Shown here in pieces: positions 1 through 7,606 of a stretch of DNA of 23,832 nt; position 1 is the stretch's first letter; each line of letters opens with the position of its first letter. The position numbers were made by a program, and so were the translations under genes. This DNA is from Clostridia bacterium (GTDB lineage Bacteria > Bacillota > Clostridia > Christensenellales > UBA1242). The stretch is taken from assembly GCA_017456465.1 (NCBI GenBank), contig JAFTJJ010000003.1, positions 1-23,832 of the forward strand. Reading direction: 5' to 3'. The notes below the pieces were generated by a model that was not told the DNA's origin, searched no databases, and saw only the letters and a program-made list of their open reading frames with translations.

Positions 1-3000
1 GTTCCAAGCGAATATCCAGTGTGATTAGCAAGGGTTGAGTCAGAATAATACTCAAAATAAGTATTAGCTCGAGTTAAGTTGAATTCAGATATAATATGGT
101 TGTGACTACCAGTAATAAATAATACATCTTTATCCACAAACTTAGACACCATCATAGTATCCTTGGCCTGCATTGAATATGTTTGATTTCCATAATCGAA
201 TGATGCCTGAGCAAATACGAGATCCAAATGATTTACGAGGTCAAAGTTTGGATGAACAGTTATCTGAGGATAAGTTGCAGGAACTATTTCATAGAGACCC
301 AAAAATGTACTTTTTTCAGTTGCACCAATGGCAATCGTACCATTAATTTCAACCTCACCATCACCAAATGTGACTTTATTACCCATAGCAACACTTGATC
401 CAACATTAGAAGCTACGCAGTCCAAGATTTTAGAGTTTCCAGATATCTCAAGATCGTTTCGCGTTAAGTCGTAATTCAAACTAAGACTACCAACATTTAC
501 ATCAATCTCAAAGCCACCATAGCTTCCAATTCCACCACCAGTGGTTGCCACACAACCACTTATGGTTCCACCAAGCATCCTAAGCACTCCAAGGTTAGCA
601 ATAGCGCCACCAAGTTGTGATTGCATTGTTGTTCCGTCTCCCAATATTTCAGCATTCTTAATTATTAGGGTTGCATCACGGTTGATAAATATATTACCCC
701 CCGAACTTTTATTAAATGCCGTAGTTCCAGTTGAATAAGGAGAAGCGATATTGTGTGAAATTGTTGGCTTATACTCTTCACTGTTTTCATACTTACCAAG
801 AGTAACTTCAGCTGTTCCCGTAATATACAAACCAGCACCAAACGCAGCATCCAAATTACTTGAATAAACTACTGTGTTGGCATTTATTGTACCATTGTAG
901 ATACTAGCCTTACCACCATTAATCGCGACACCCGCACCATAACCACTGTTCTCTTCGTGATTAACGGTTTCATTAATCTTGTTTGAATAGATATTATTAT
1001 TTCCATCAAACACAGAAGTAACTCTGGCAAGCTCAAGTCCACCACCCGAAAGAACAGCCGTGTTGTCATGCACATTTCCACCAAGGATTTTAGCTGTAGC
1101 AGTATTTTCAGCAAAAGTGTCTCCACCGTTCATATACACGCCAGCACCAGACTCAGCTTGGTTTAAAGTAATTTCTCCGCCAGTAATTTCGAGATACGAA
1201 TAAATTGTAGTACCATTAGATGTATAACTATTAAAACTCAAATGTATACCACCACCAAATCCATTGGCAATGTTTTCTGAAATCTTACCACCAGACAATA
1301 AAATATGTGTTCCAGTAGTTCCATAAATACCTGCACCTGCAAGAGTCGCACCTGACAATGATTCAGAATGCAATATATTATTAGACACAAGTCCATCAGT
1401 CATAGAAACCACAGCGCTTGTTGCACAAATACCCGCGCCATAAACACTCTTGTCTGCCGCTATAGTCTTAATTTTGTTATTGGAAATACTACCACCATCT
1501 ACATTAAGTGTTCCTTTCAAGACATAAACACCACCGCCACCATTATTGGCTATGTTTGTTTCAATTTTAGCGTTAGAAGATATATTCAAAGTTGAGCCTG
1601 CGCCATTTAAGAAAACACCACCACCATTAGTAGTTGCGGTGTTTGCTTCAATTTTAGCATTAGAAGACATATTCAAAATTGAACTTGCGCCATTCAAGAA
1701 AACACCGCCACCATTAACACTTGTGTTGTTTTTAATTTCGCCACCAGTCATATTAAATGTTCCAGAGCAATAAACAGCACCATAGTATGACGTGTGCGAA
1801 TGGATAGTTCCACCTTCCATTGTAAGTGTTCCACTATTGATTCTAATAGCTGTACCACTAAGAGTATAGCCATCAAGTGCGGCGTTTTCACAGATCTCAC
1901 CAGAAGTAATTATTACTTCTGCGTTTGAATCAGATACACAAATAGCCCCACCGCCGCTTAAAATGTTTTTATAAATCTTACCACCGCAAAGTGTAAATTT
2001 AGATGAGGTATAAAGTCCGACACCCGCGCCAGAACTAGCGTTATTACCAGTATAAGTAACTCCGTCAACTGTGTTTTCACCAATAACACCCGAATAATGA
2101 TAAACATTTGAATTTGTACCACTTACGTGAACACCGCCACCAAGTGAGCCATAATTTTCTGCAATAGCACCAGTAAAGTTTTGAGTTTTACCAATATTTA
2201 CTGTTTTCCCACTTACAGATAGTCCACCGCCATCTCCGCTTGCTGTGTTTTTAGCAATTACTGCATTACCATAAATATCAAGAGGTGCTGCTGTAAAAAT
2301 TCCTGCTCCAGTGTAAGAAGTGTTGTTTATTACCTGACCGCCAGAAATAGTAGAGGTCTCGGATGAACTTAAATATAATCCACCACCCGAACTACTAGCA
2401 TGATTATCAGAAATTTTTCCACCACTCATATTGAGGGTAGAATCAACAAGACAAACGCCACCACCATTACCCGAATTTGAGCTGTTTCCAGATATAATAG
2501 CATTGCTTTGCAGGTTAAGAGTTGATGAGTCATCTGCATAAATACCACCTCCCGAAACAGAAGCCGTGTTCCCTGAAATCTCTCCGCCAGTCATAGTCAT
2601 TGTTGAAGATCTTATAGTCACACCTGCACCATTTGACGCAGTATTCCCAGAAATCTTACCTCCCGACATGTTAAATGTTGAAGAAGTAAGATTAACACCA
2701 ATAGAGTTATTGAGAATACTTGTTCCGGTTAAATTAACATTTGCATTACTTGCATAAATTCCTTTAGACGAACAATCATTGATTTCTCCACCATTTAAGA
2801 AGAAGTTACCAGCAGTTGCATAAATACCACATCCCCCTAAAGATTTAATAGTTCCACCTTCTAGATAGAAATTAGAATATGGATTAAAACAACAAACTGA
2901 ATCACTCGATGAAGAAATAACTCCGCCATATATGTACACATTTGAATAAGATATCTTTATAGCATTATAACCAGAATCAATGCATCCACCATACATTTTT

Positions 3001-5243
3001 AAATCTGCATACTCAAGGTTAATTTGATTATGACAGTATCCATCAAAGTCCGCCACTTCTACATCATTAATTGTTTCAATCTTTGTTCCAAGATTAATAG
3101 TTGATCTTTTACTTGATGAACCAACAGTGCGTATACAGTATCCATTTACAACGTCAAATGTCGTATTGCCAAGAAGAGTTAGCGTTCCTCCATCTACATA
3201 AACACCAACCCTCTGTGTTGCTTCAATCAAAGAATCCACAAGAGTCAAAGATCCACCATCCACAAAACAAGAGACCTCTTCCAAATAAACAGTCGAAGTC
3301 GAAACAGTCACTAATTCATTATTAATATATACGCCTTCTAGTTCAAGGTTTGTATTGTCTTGAAAAATAGTTACAATAGGAACAGTTGCATTGGTTTTAA
3401 TAGCGTTATAACTCACCACGTCATCTTCCACAACTTGCTTAGAGCCCAGTTTACCACTATTCAAAGTTATTGTATTTGTGTTACCTTCAGCGAAAATCGC
3501 GTTATCTGAATCGTAAACCTGACCACCACAAAGCACAAACGAAACGCCATTTCGTAAGTAAACTCCATCACCACAAGTTGTTGCAGTATTTTCATTAACC
3601 ACAACACCAGCATACAAGTCTAAGTTTCCAGAACCTGAAGCTATACCACCACCATAAGAAGCAGTATTAGAGTAAATATTAACGTTTTCTATATGAATTT
3701 TTTCTGTTGCTTTAGCACCCTCAGAATCAATAGTGTCATATTCTCTATTCTGCAAATATATTCCGCCACCATACGATCCCGCTGTGTTGGAATAAATTTC
3801 ACCAGCACTAATATTTAGCGCCTGTGTATTTGTGGTGTTTTTAACACATATTCCACCACCCAACACACCTGCGGTATTATCAAAAATGCTTCCACCTCTT
3901 AATACAAATTGCCCTTCATTAACATAAACGCCACCACCAGCAAGCTCGGCACTATTCCCTGAAACTTCTCCAAGATACATAGTAAAGACAGCATCAGATT
4001 TGTTTATGTAAATACCACCACCATAACCATTAGAACTATTGTTTACGAAGTTATCTGCAATTTCACCATCTTGCAAGAAATATTTTGCACCAGTATAAAG
4101 GTAAATACCTCCACCTTGTGCATTGTTTGATGAGTTCCCAATAATAGTTCCGCCATATTGATGAACTTCTGCATTGTTTGATAAATAGATGGCACCGCCA
4201 CCACCATTAGACACGTTTCCCCTAAACTCACCATCAAATGATCTATCAGCCCTTCCAATAAATCCATTAGCCGCAAACATTACAGCTCCCGCTTCTCCAG
4301 AGGACCCGTCAGCCTTATTTTCTATAAAGTTAGTATCACCTAAAAACTCCACATATCCACCAGCATAATACGCGCCACCACGATTACCAGCAATATTACC
4401 AGTAAATGTTGTGTCTGCAATATACGCTTCTCCGCCAGCTTGGTAGATACCACCTCCCATGCTATTGACATTTTTATTTAAAAGTTCATTGTTAGTAAAG
4501 CTTGCGTTTGCAACATGAAGTTCTGTAACTCTTGAACATATGGCTCCGCCATAATACATACTCTCGTGTCCAGTAAAACTTGTGAGTGCAGCATTCTCAT
4601 CTTGACCAATATTTATTGTTGATAGTTCAGAGTAAATCGCCCCACCAGAGTGGCTCGACTTATTTGAATCAAAAGTTGTGCCATTAATATCAAGAGTAGA
4701 GCTTTTTAGACAAATAGCACCACCATAAGCAGCTTCGCAATCACTAAAGCTTCCGCCATTAATGTTCAAAACAGAAGTAGAATGAGCATATATAGCACCA
4801 CCATTGCCTGTCACCTTATATCCAGATATATTAGTGTTGTCAAGATTAAGCGTTCCACCATTTACACTAATTGCTCCACCATCACCAGTAATTGCTTCTG
4901 CACCTTCAATAAAGTCAATGCTAGAATTTTTAAGATTAAGCGTTCCACCATTTACAGTAATAGCTCCAAGTGCTGAGCCAGTAATGTTACAGTTATCCAT
5001 TTCAACATTGACGTTTGGTTTCACAAGAAGAAGTATACCCGTTCCAGAAAAGTTGGTGTCAGCTATAGAAACACTTATAGTGCTCTCTTCACTTTCACTA
5101 ACCTCTTCTACGGTAAGTGCAGGAATATCTTCCCTGTTATTGTTCTTTACAGACAAGAAAGAAACCATAAAAATAATGGCCGCAATAAACGCAACCACGC
5201 TAGAAAGTATTATTAATCTTTTGTTCTTGGAAATTCTCCCCAT
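1..5243 (-). CDS. Giant membrane-anchored Pmp-like beta-helix surface protein (3' end outside window)
   Basis: The minus frame from the ATG at 5243 stays open to the window edge, giving at least 1747 residues with no stop. The N-terminus is MGRISKNKR followed by a hydrophobic stretch at about residues 9-31, which reads as a signal anchor. From about residue 60 to 1590 the protein is built of roughly 25-40-residue units containing GGAI, GGGIY or GGGVY and N-x-A or SGN motifs. This is the pattern of chlamydial polymorphic outer membrane protein repeats and right-handed parallel beta-helices. Residues about 580-870 are less regular. After about residue 1600 the repeats fade into a possible helix cap. 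No autotransporter barrel or LPXTG motif is visible, but the C-terminus is missing. The start is supported by AAGGGAAG upstream and a promoter at 5295-5324. I infer adhesion or an envelope role; the ligand is unknown. The reading frame and architecture are clear; the function is not. Confidence 0.85.
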   Translation of the reverse strand, partial: MGRISKNKRLIILSSVVAFIAAIIFMVSFLSVKNNNREDIPALTVEEVSESEESTISVSIADTNFSGTGILLLVKPNVNVEMDNCNITGSALGAITVNGGTLNLKNSSIDFIEGAEAITGDGGAISVNGGTLNLDNTNISGYKVTGNGGAIYAHSTSVLNINGGSFSDCEAAYGGAICLKSSTLDINGTTFDSNKSSHSGGAIYSELSTINIGQDENAALTSFTGHESMYYGGAICSRVTELHVANASFTNNELLNKNVNSMGGGIYQAGGEAYIADTTFTGNIAGNRGGAYYAGGYVEFLGDTNFIENKADGSSGEAGAVMFAANGFIGRADRSFDGEFRGNVSNGGGGAIYLSNNAEVHQYGGTIIGNSSNNAQGGGIYLYTGAKYFLQDGEIADNFVNNSSNGYGGGIYINKSDAVFTMYLGEVSGNSAELAGGGVYVNEGQFVLRGGSIFDNTAGVLGGGICVKNTTNTQALNISAGEIYSNTAGSYGGGIYLQNREYDTIDSEGAKATEKIHIENVNIYSNTASYGGGIASGSGNLDLYAGVVVNENTATTCGDGVYLRNGVSFVLCGGQVYDSDNAIFAEGNTNTITLNSGKLGSKQVVEDDVVSYNAIKTNATVPIVTIFQDNTNLELEGVYINNELVTVSTSTVYLEEVSCFVDGGSLTLVDSLIEATQRVGVYVDGGTLTLLGNTTFDVVNGYCIRTVGSSSKRSTINLGTKIETINDVEVADFDGYCHNQINLEYADLKMYGGCIDSGYNAIKISYSNVYIYGGVISSSSDSVCCFNPYSNFYLEGGTIKSLGGCGIYATAGNFFLNGGEINDCSSKGIYASNANVNLTGTSILNNSIGVNLTSSTFNMSGGKISGNTASNGAGVTIRSSTMTMTGGEISGNTASVSGGGIYADDSSTLNLQSNAIISGNSSNSGNGGGVCLVDSTLNMSGGKISDNHASSSGGGLYLSSSETSTISGGQVINNTSYTGAGIFTAAPLDIYGNAVIAKNTASGDGGGLSVSGKTVNIGKTQNFTGAIAENYGSLGGGVHVSGTNSNVYHYSGVIGENTVDGVTYTGNNASSGAGVGLYTSSKFTLCGGKIYKNILSGGGAICVSDSNAEVIITSGEICENAALDGYTLSGTAIRINSGTLTMEGGTIHSHTSYYGAVYCSGTFNMTGGEIKNNTSVNGGGVFLNGASSILNMSSNAKIEANTATTNGGGVFLNGAGSTLNISSNAKIETNIANNGGGGVYVLKGTLNVDGGSISNNKIKTIAADKSVYGAGICATSAVVSMTDGLVSNNILHSESLSGATLAGAGIYGTTGTHILLSGGKISENIANGFGGGIHLSFNSYTSNGTTIYSYLEITGGEITLNQAESGAGVYMNGGDTFAENTATAKILGGNVHDNTAVLSGGGLELARVTSVFDGNNNIYSNKINETVNHEENSGYGAGVAINGGKASIYNGTINANTVVYSSNLDAAFGAGLYITGTAEVTLGKYENSEEYKPTISHNIASPYSTGTTAFNKSSGGNIFINRDATLIIKNAEILGDGTTMQSQLGGAIANLGVLRMLGGTISGCVATTGGGIGSYGGFEIDVNVGSLSLNYDLTRNDLEISGNSKILDCVASNVGSSVAMGNKVTFGDGEVEINGTIAIGATEKSTFLGLYEIVPATYPQITVHPNFDLVNHLDLVFAQASFDYGNQTYSMQAKDTMMVSKFVDKDVLFITGSHNHIISEFNLTRANTYFEYYSDSTLANHTGYSLG
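1554..1714 (-). repeat. Tandem 87-nt duplication inside the beta-helix gene
   Basis: The stretch 1554-1627 recurs at 1641-1714 with only a few mismatches, a period of 87 nt or 29 codons. Both copies encode a unit with the core SSNAKIE followed by an asparagine-rich turn and a glycine run. The high DNA identity compared with other units suggests recent duplication of one helix coil. Confidence 0.75.
4842..4956 (-). repeat. Second tandem unit in the beta-helix gene, 90-nt period
   Basis: A 25-nt block at 4842-4866 is repeated identically at 4932-4956. It encodes VNGGTLNL in both copies, one helix rung 30 codons apart near the protein's N-terminal end. Confidence 0.65.
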
Positions 5244-5294
5244 AATTTCTTCTTCCCTTGATAAATAAAATATATGAATATTTTGCGTATATAT

Positions 5295-5324
5295 AATATA
5301 ACATATACACGCTCAATTTGACAA
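5295..5324 (-). promoter_or_regulatory. Sigma-A-type promoter of the giant beta-helix gene
   Basis: On the minus strand TTGTCA (5319-5324) is followed after 18 nt by TATATT (5295-5300). A TG one base before the -10 gives an extended -10 element. The predicted start leaves an AT-rich leader of about 45 nt before the ATG at 5243. Confidence 0.6.
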
Positions 5325-5506
5325 AGGATTTAAGCCAAAAAAATTAATTATTTTTATTTATTTACATTAATATCATACTTTAATAGTTTTCCCACCAAAA
5401 GCTAAAAAACACAAAAATTCCAACTATATTATTTGGCAAATTACAACACGATTGGAAATATATCAAAAATATATTTATAATAATTTAAAGCATTTTCTTG
5501 ATTTAA

Positions 5507-5535
5507 TTGCGAGCTGATAGCATCTATAGTATAAA
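5507..5535 (+). promoter_or_regulatory. Plus-strand promoter candidate of the micro-gene
   Basis: TTGCGA (5507-5512), a 17-nt spacer and TATAAA (5530-5535) match the sigma-A consensus at 4 of 6 and 5 of 6 positions. It points toward the AAGGAAAGG ribosome-site-like sequence and the 16-codon ORF, followed by a terminator within 100 nt. The region is AT-rich, so a chance match is possible, but the order of elements argues for a real unit. Confidence 0.5.
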
Positions 5536-5560
5536 TTGTTATAAGGAAAGGTTTGGCATT

Positions 5561-5611
5561 ATGTGGCACAGTATTTGGCATAGTTTCATTTTACAAAAAG
5601 ACATTCGTTAG
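5561..5611 (+). CDS. Candidate 16-residue peptide ORF with a duplicated Trp-His-Ser motif
   Basis: This is one of very few plausible plus-strand coding units in the window. AAGGAAAGG at 5543-5551 lies nine bases before an ATG that opens MWHSIWHSFILQKDIR. The TAG stop falls in the loop of a strong terminator hairpin (5596-5622). The repeated W-H-S stretch recalls attenuator leader peptides, but no plus-strand gene lies downstream to be attenuated. The unit may instead be a free small RNA, a dual-function RNA or a tiny peptide gene. The peptide is not hydrophobic enough to look like a typical type I toxin. The sequence shows promoter, ribosome site, ORF and terminator in order; that it is expressed and translated is inference. 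Confidence 0.35.
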   Translation: MWHSIWHSFILQKDIR

Positions 5612-5629
5612 AAATGTCTTTTATTTTTG
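5596..5629. terminator. Bidirectional intrinsic terminator
   Basis: A perfect 10-bp stem pairs AAAAGACATT (5596-5605) with 5613-5622 around a 7-nt loop. On the plus strand a T-rich tract (to 5629) follows and ends the micro-gene. On the minus strand the stem is also followed by Ts, so it can act as a backup terminator for the isc transcript. Confidence 0.7.
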
Positions 5630-5633
5630 ACAC

Positions 5634-5662
5634 AAAAAAAGAAGAAGTAAAAACTTCTTCTT
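5634..5662 (-). terminator. Intrinsic terminator, second behind iscU
   Basis: Stem arms 5639-5648 and 5653-5662 pair over 10 bp around a 4-nt loop. On the minus strand the hairpin is followed by seven Ts (5634-5640). It lies about 120 nt beyond the first isc terminator, so it either ends readthrough or closes a separate short RNA. Confidence 0.7.
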
Positions 5663-5783
5663 AAAACTCTTTTTTATCGTGTCCTATTTTAGGGGTACAC
5701 TTCACACTAAACACCTCTCTTTTCTGACACGAGAAAAATGTTTCAGTGTCCTTTTTGTTGACTTTCACACCAATTTTGCGCAC

Positions 5784-5809
5784 AAAAAAAGACAGCGATT
5801 TTCGCTGCC
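5784..5809 (-). terminator. Intrinsic terminator of the iscS-iscU operon
   Basis: The minus strand carries GGCAGCGA, a 3-nt loop and TCGCTGTC (8 bp, one G-U pair), followed by seven Ts at 5784-5790. It starts about 20 nt beyond the iscU stop codon. Confidence 0.88.
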
Positions 5810-5830
5810 TTAAAAATTTTCAAAATTTAA

Positions 5831-6241
5831 TTATTCCTCATCATCGTCGTCATCTGCCGCTGCGCCGCCACGAGCTTGCTTTTTGTGGTAGTTGTCCACT
5901 GCAGCACGAATGGCCTCTTCAGCGAGAATCGAACAATGAATTTTTGATGCTGGCATTTCACCACCAAGCTCTTTGAGGACATCTTGGTTTGTGATTTTCA
6001 AGGCTTCTTCCAAAGTCTTTCCAATGATCATTCTTGTTGCAACTGATGATGAAGCAATGGCTGCTGCACATCCAAAAGTTTGGAATTTGGCATCAACAAT
6101 CTTGCCATCTTCCACCAAAATATAAACCTTCATGATGTCACCACAAGCAGGGTTTCCAACTTTTCCGACACCACTTGCACCCTTGATCACGCCAACGTTT
6201 TGAGGATTGAAAAATTCATCCAATACTTTTTGACTGTACAT
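5831..6241 (-). CDS. iscU: IscU/NifU-type iron-sulfur cluster scaffold protein
   Basis: This 136-residue protein is a U-type scaffold on which [2Fe-2S] or [4Fe-4S] clusters are built before transfer to target proteins in the cytoplasm. The three ligand cysteines are visible: C33 in GNPACGD (with D35), C58 in FGCAAAIAS, and C103 in KIHCSILAEEA. The family core ends near residue 125. The last 12 residues form an unusual acidic tail (ADDDDDEE). The ATG lies two nucleotides after the TAG of iscS, with AGGTGG just upstream, so the two are co-transcribed and probably translationally coupled. The IscS partner next door supplies sulfur. It belongs to the IscU/NifU N-domain type rather than the SufU type, which has a longer zinc-binding insertion. 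No iscA, hscA, hscB or ferredoxin gene follows. Confidence 0.95.
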   Translation of the reverse strand: MYSQKVLDEFFNPQNVGVIKGASGVGKVGNPACGDIMKVYILVEDGKIVDAKFQTFGCAAAIASSSVATRMIIGKTLEEALKITNQDVLKELGGEMPASKIHCSILAEEAIRAAVDNYHKKQARGGAAADDDDDEE

Positions 6242-6243
6242 AC

Positions 6244-7431
6244 CTATAATTCCACCTTGTTTTTATAAATTCTTATTGCAGAAATACTGCGGAGTTTTTT
6301 CACGACTCTCCTCACTCTTTCAACGACATAATCAATGTCTTCTTTTGTTGTGCTTTTTCCAAAAGTGAAGCGAATTGTCGAATGCGCAACTTCGGCGTCA
6401 AGCCCCATGGCAATGAGCACATGAGAAGGAGCAAGACTTCCAGACGCACACGCTGATCCAGTTGAAACATAAATTCCTTCACGGTCAAGCATCATCAAAA
6501 CTGACTCACCCTCAACACCTTCAAACGAAATGCTTGCGTTGTTTGCAAGACGCTGCGTTGGGTGACCATTGAGCGAAATGTTGTGGATTGCTTCACTGAT
6601 TTTTTTGAGGAAATATCTTCTGATTGAACGCAAATGCTTGTTGTTTTCTTCAAGGTCACGAACAGCTATTTCAATTGCCTTTCCAAACCCAACAGCAGCA
6701 GGAACATTGACAGTTCCGGCACGCTTGTTGCTTTCTTGCTCGCCACCGTTCATGAATTTTTCAATTCTCACACCTTTTCTGACATAAAGCGCACCAATGC
6801 CCTTTGGTCCATAAAGCTTGTGAGCAGAAATGCTCATTGCGTCAATGCTCATTTCCTTCACATCAAAATCAATTGCACCAACTGCTTGAACTGCGTCTGT
6901 GTGAAACACAATGTTGTTTGCTTTTGCAAGCTCAGCAATCGCACGAATTGGTTGAATTGTTCCCACTTCGTTGTTTGCTGACATGATTGAAATCAAGATT
7001 GTGTCTGGAGAGATCGACTTGATGAGCTCAGCATATTTGATGACACCCTTGTCATCAACTGGCACATAAGTCACTCTGAAGCCTTCCTTTTCAAGCGCCT
7101 TGCAAGACTCCAAGACCGCAGGATGCTCAACCGCTGATGTAATGATGTGGTTGCCCTTTGTCCTGTTTGCTCTTGCAATGCCCTTGATTGCCCAGTTGTC
7201 AGACTCAGTTCCGCCTGATGTGAAATAAATTTCAGAAGCCTCAGCCCCAATTGCCTTTGCAATTTTTGCCCTTGCCTCAGAAAGCGCTTTTTCAGCGTCT
7301 CTTCCCACACCATACAAACTGTGTGAGTTTCCATAGATGTTTCCGCATGCTTCAATCATGTCCATATAAACTTCGTTGCTCATTGGAGTTGTTGCAGCAT
7401 GATCAAGATATACGATTTTTGTTTTTTCCAT
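6244..7431 (-). CDS. iscS: Cysteine desulfurase, IscS/NifS type
   Basis: A pyridoxal-phosphate enzyme of 395 residues that removes sulfur from cysteine and passes it as persulfide to IscU or to tRNA-thiolation enzymes. It opens with YLDHAATTP. It has H103 in AVEHPAV, the PLP lysine K205 in SISAHKLYGPKG, and the mobile-loop cysteine C328 in STGSACASGS, all hallmarks of group I desulfurases. The start is the ATG at 7431, preceded by AGGAG six bases away. A longer frame to 7503 would add 24 residues but reads across the -10 element and lacks a ribosome site. It has its own promoter (7482-7510) with a palindrome downstream, so it is separable from trxA, and it is the first gene of iscSU. In related bacteria such operons often respond to iron or cluster status; no regulator gene is in this window. 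Confidence 0.95.
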   Translation of the reverse strand: MEKTKIVYLDHAATTPMSNEVYMDMIEACGNIYGNSHSLYGVGRDAEKALSEARAKIAKAIGAEASEIYFTSGGTESDNWAIKGIARANRTKGNHIITSAVEHPAVLESCKALEKEGFRVTYVPVDDKGVIKYAELIKSISPDTILISIMSANNEVGTIQPIRAIAELAKANNIVFHTDAVQAVGAIDFDVKEMSIDAMSISAHKLYGPKGIGALYVRKGVRIEKFMNGGEQESNKRAGTVNVPAAVGFGKAIEIAVRDLEENNKHLRSIRRYFLKKISEAIHNISLNGHPTQRLANNASISFEGVEGESVLMMLDREGIYVSTGSACASGSLAPSHVLIAMGLDAEVAHSTIRFTFGKSTTKEDIDYVVERVRRVVKKLRSISAIRIYKNKVEL

Positions 7432-7453
7432 TGTTTTCTCCTGTTTTGCTTTT

Positions 7454-7465
7454 GGGAAATTTCCC
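7454..7465. promoter_or_regulatory. Operator-like palindrome in the isc leader
   Basis: GGGAAATTTCCC is a perfect 12-bp palindrome, flanked by TT and AA one base further out. It lies 17 nt downstream of the -10 element and upstream of the iscS ribosome site. That is a typical site for a repressor dimer, for example an Rrf2/IscR-type regulator. The identity of the regulator is not shown. Confidence 0.45.
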
Positions 7466-7481
7466 CAATGCTTATGACATA

Positions 7482-7510
7482 ATTTTAATCCTTGCCCAAG
7501 CATATGTCAA
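7482..7510 (-). promoter_or_regulatory. Near-consensus sigma-A promoter of iscS-iscU
   Basis: The minus strand has consensus TTGACA (7505-7510), a 17-nt spacer and TAAAAT (7482-7487). Transcription would start near 7475, giving a leader of about 44 nt that contains the palindrome and the AGGAG site. Confidence 0.82.
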
Positions 7511-7527
7511 TAGCCAAAAGCAAATTT

Positions 7528-7590
7528 CACTCAAAATTTTGCACTTTTTTGGGTGTTTTAAACCATTTTTCACTCAAAACCCACTCAAAA
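7528..7590 (-). repeat. Three direct TTTTGAGTG repeats upstream of the isc promoter
   Basis: The 9-mer occurs at 7528-7536, 7571-7579 and 7582-7590 in the same orientation, between the trxA stop and the isc promoter. The last two lie 11 nt apart. They could be activator or repressor sites, or chance in a T-rich gap. No terminator with a proper T-tract was found behind trxA. Confidence 0.35.
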
Positions 7591-7606
7591 ACTGCAATTT
7601 TGAAGG

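Larger units (their letters stand above)
5244..5830. other. 587-nt intergenic region between iscU and the beta-helix gene
   Basis: From left to right this gap holds the minus-strand promoter of the giant gene (5295-5324), an AT-rich stretch at about 5330-5500 in which I see no gene, a plus-strand promoter, micro-ORF and terminator (5507-5629), a terminator hairpin at 5634-5662, a 120-nt segment with GTGTCC repeats (5663-5783), and the iscU terminator at 5784-5809. No conventional-length gene is present on either strand. Confidence 0.7.

Noticed and set aside
130..138. Exact DnaA-box sequence TTATCCACA
   Set aside because: A single copy inside the giant coding frame (it encodes part of FVDKD), with no cluster of boxes or AT-rich unwinding region of an origin.
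541..1773. Several plus-strand frames of 60-80 codons opposite the beta-helix gene
   Set aside because: They are antisense images of the repeat-coding strand, rich in Pro and Ile from reversed Gly-Gly and Asn codons, and the minus frame is continuously open with coherent repeats.
4842..4956. CRISPR-like spaced repeats
   Set aside because: Only two copies, in frame in a protein repeat, with spacers that are themselves coding units.
1..5243. Chlamydial origin of the window, suggested by Pmp-like repeats
   Set aside because: Gene order, ribosome sites and housekeeping proteins are Firmicute-like; such beta-helix repeats occur in many bacteria.
7432..7503. 24-residue N-terminal extension of iscS
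   Set aside because: It starts at the promoter itself and would not be in the mRNA; the ATG at 7431 has a good AGGAG site.
7543..7600. Possible terminator behind trxA
   Set aside because: The imperfect stem (GGGTTTT with AAAACACCC) is followed by As, not Ts, on the minus strand.
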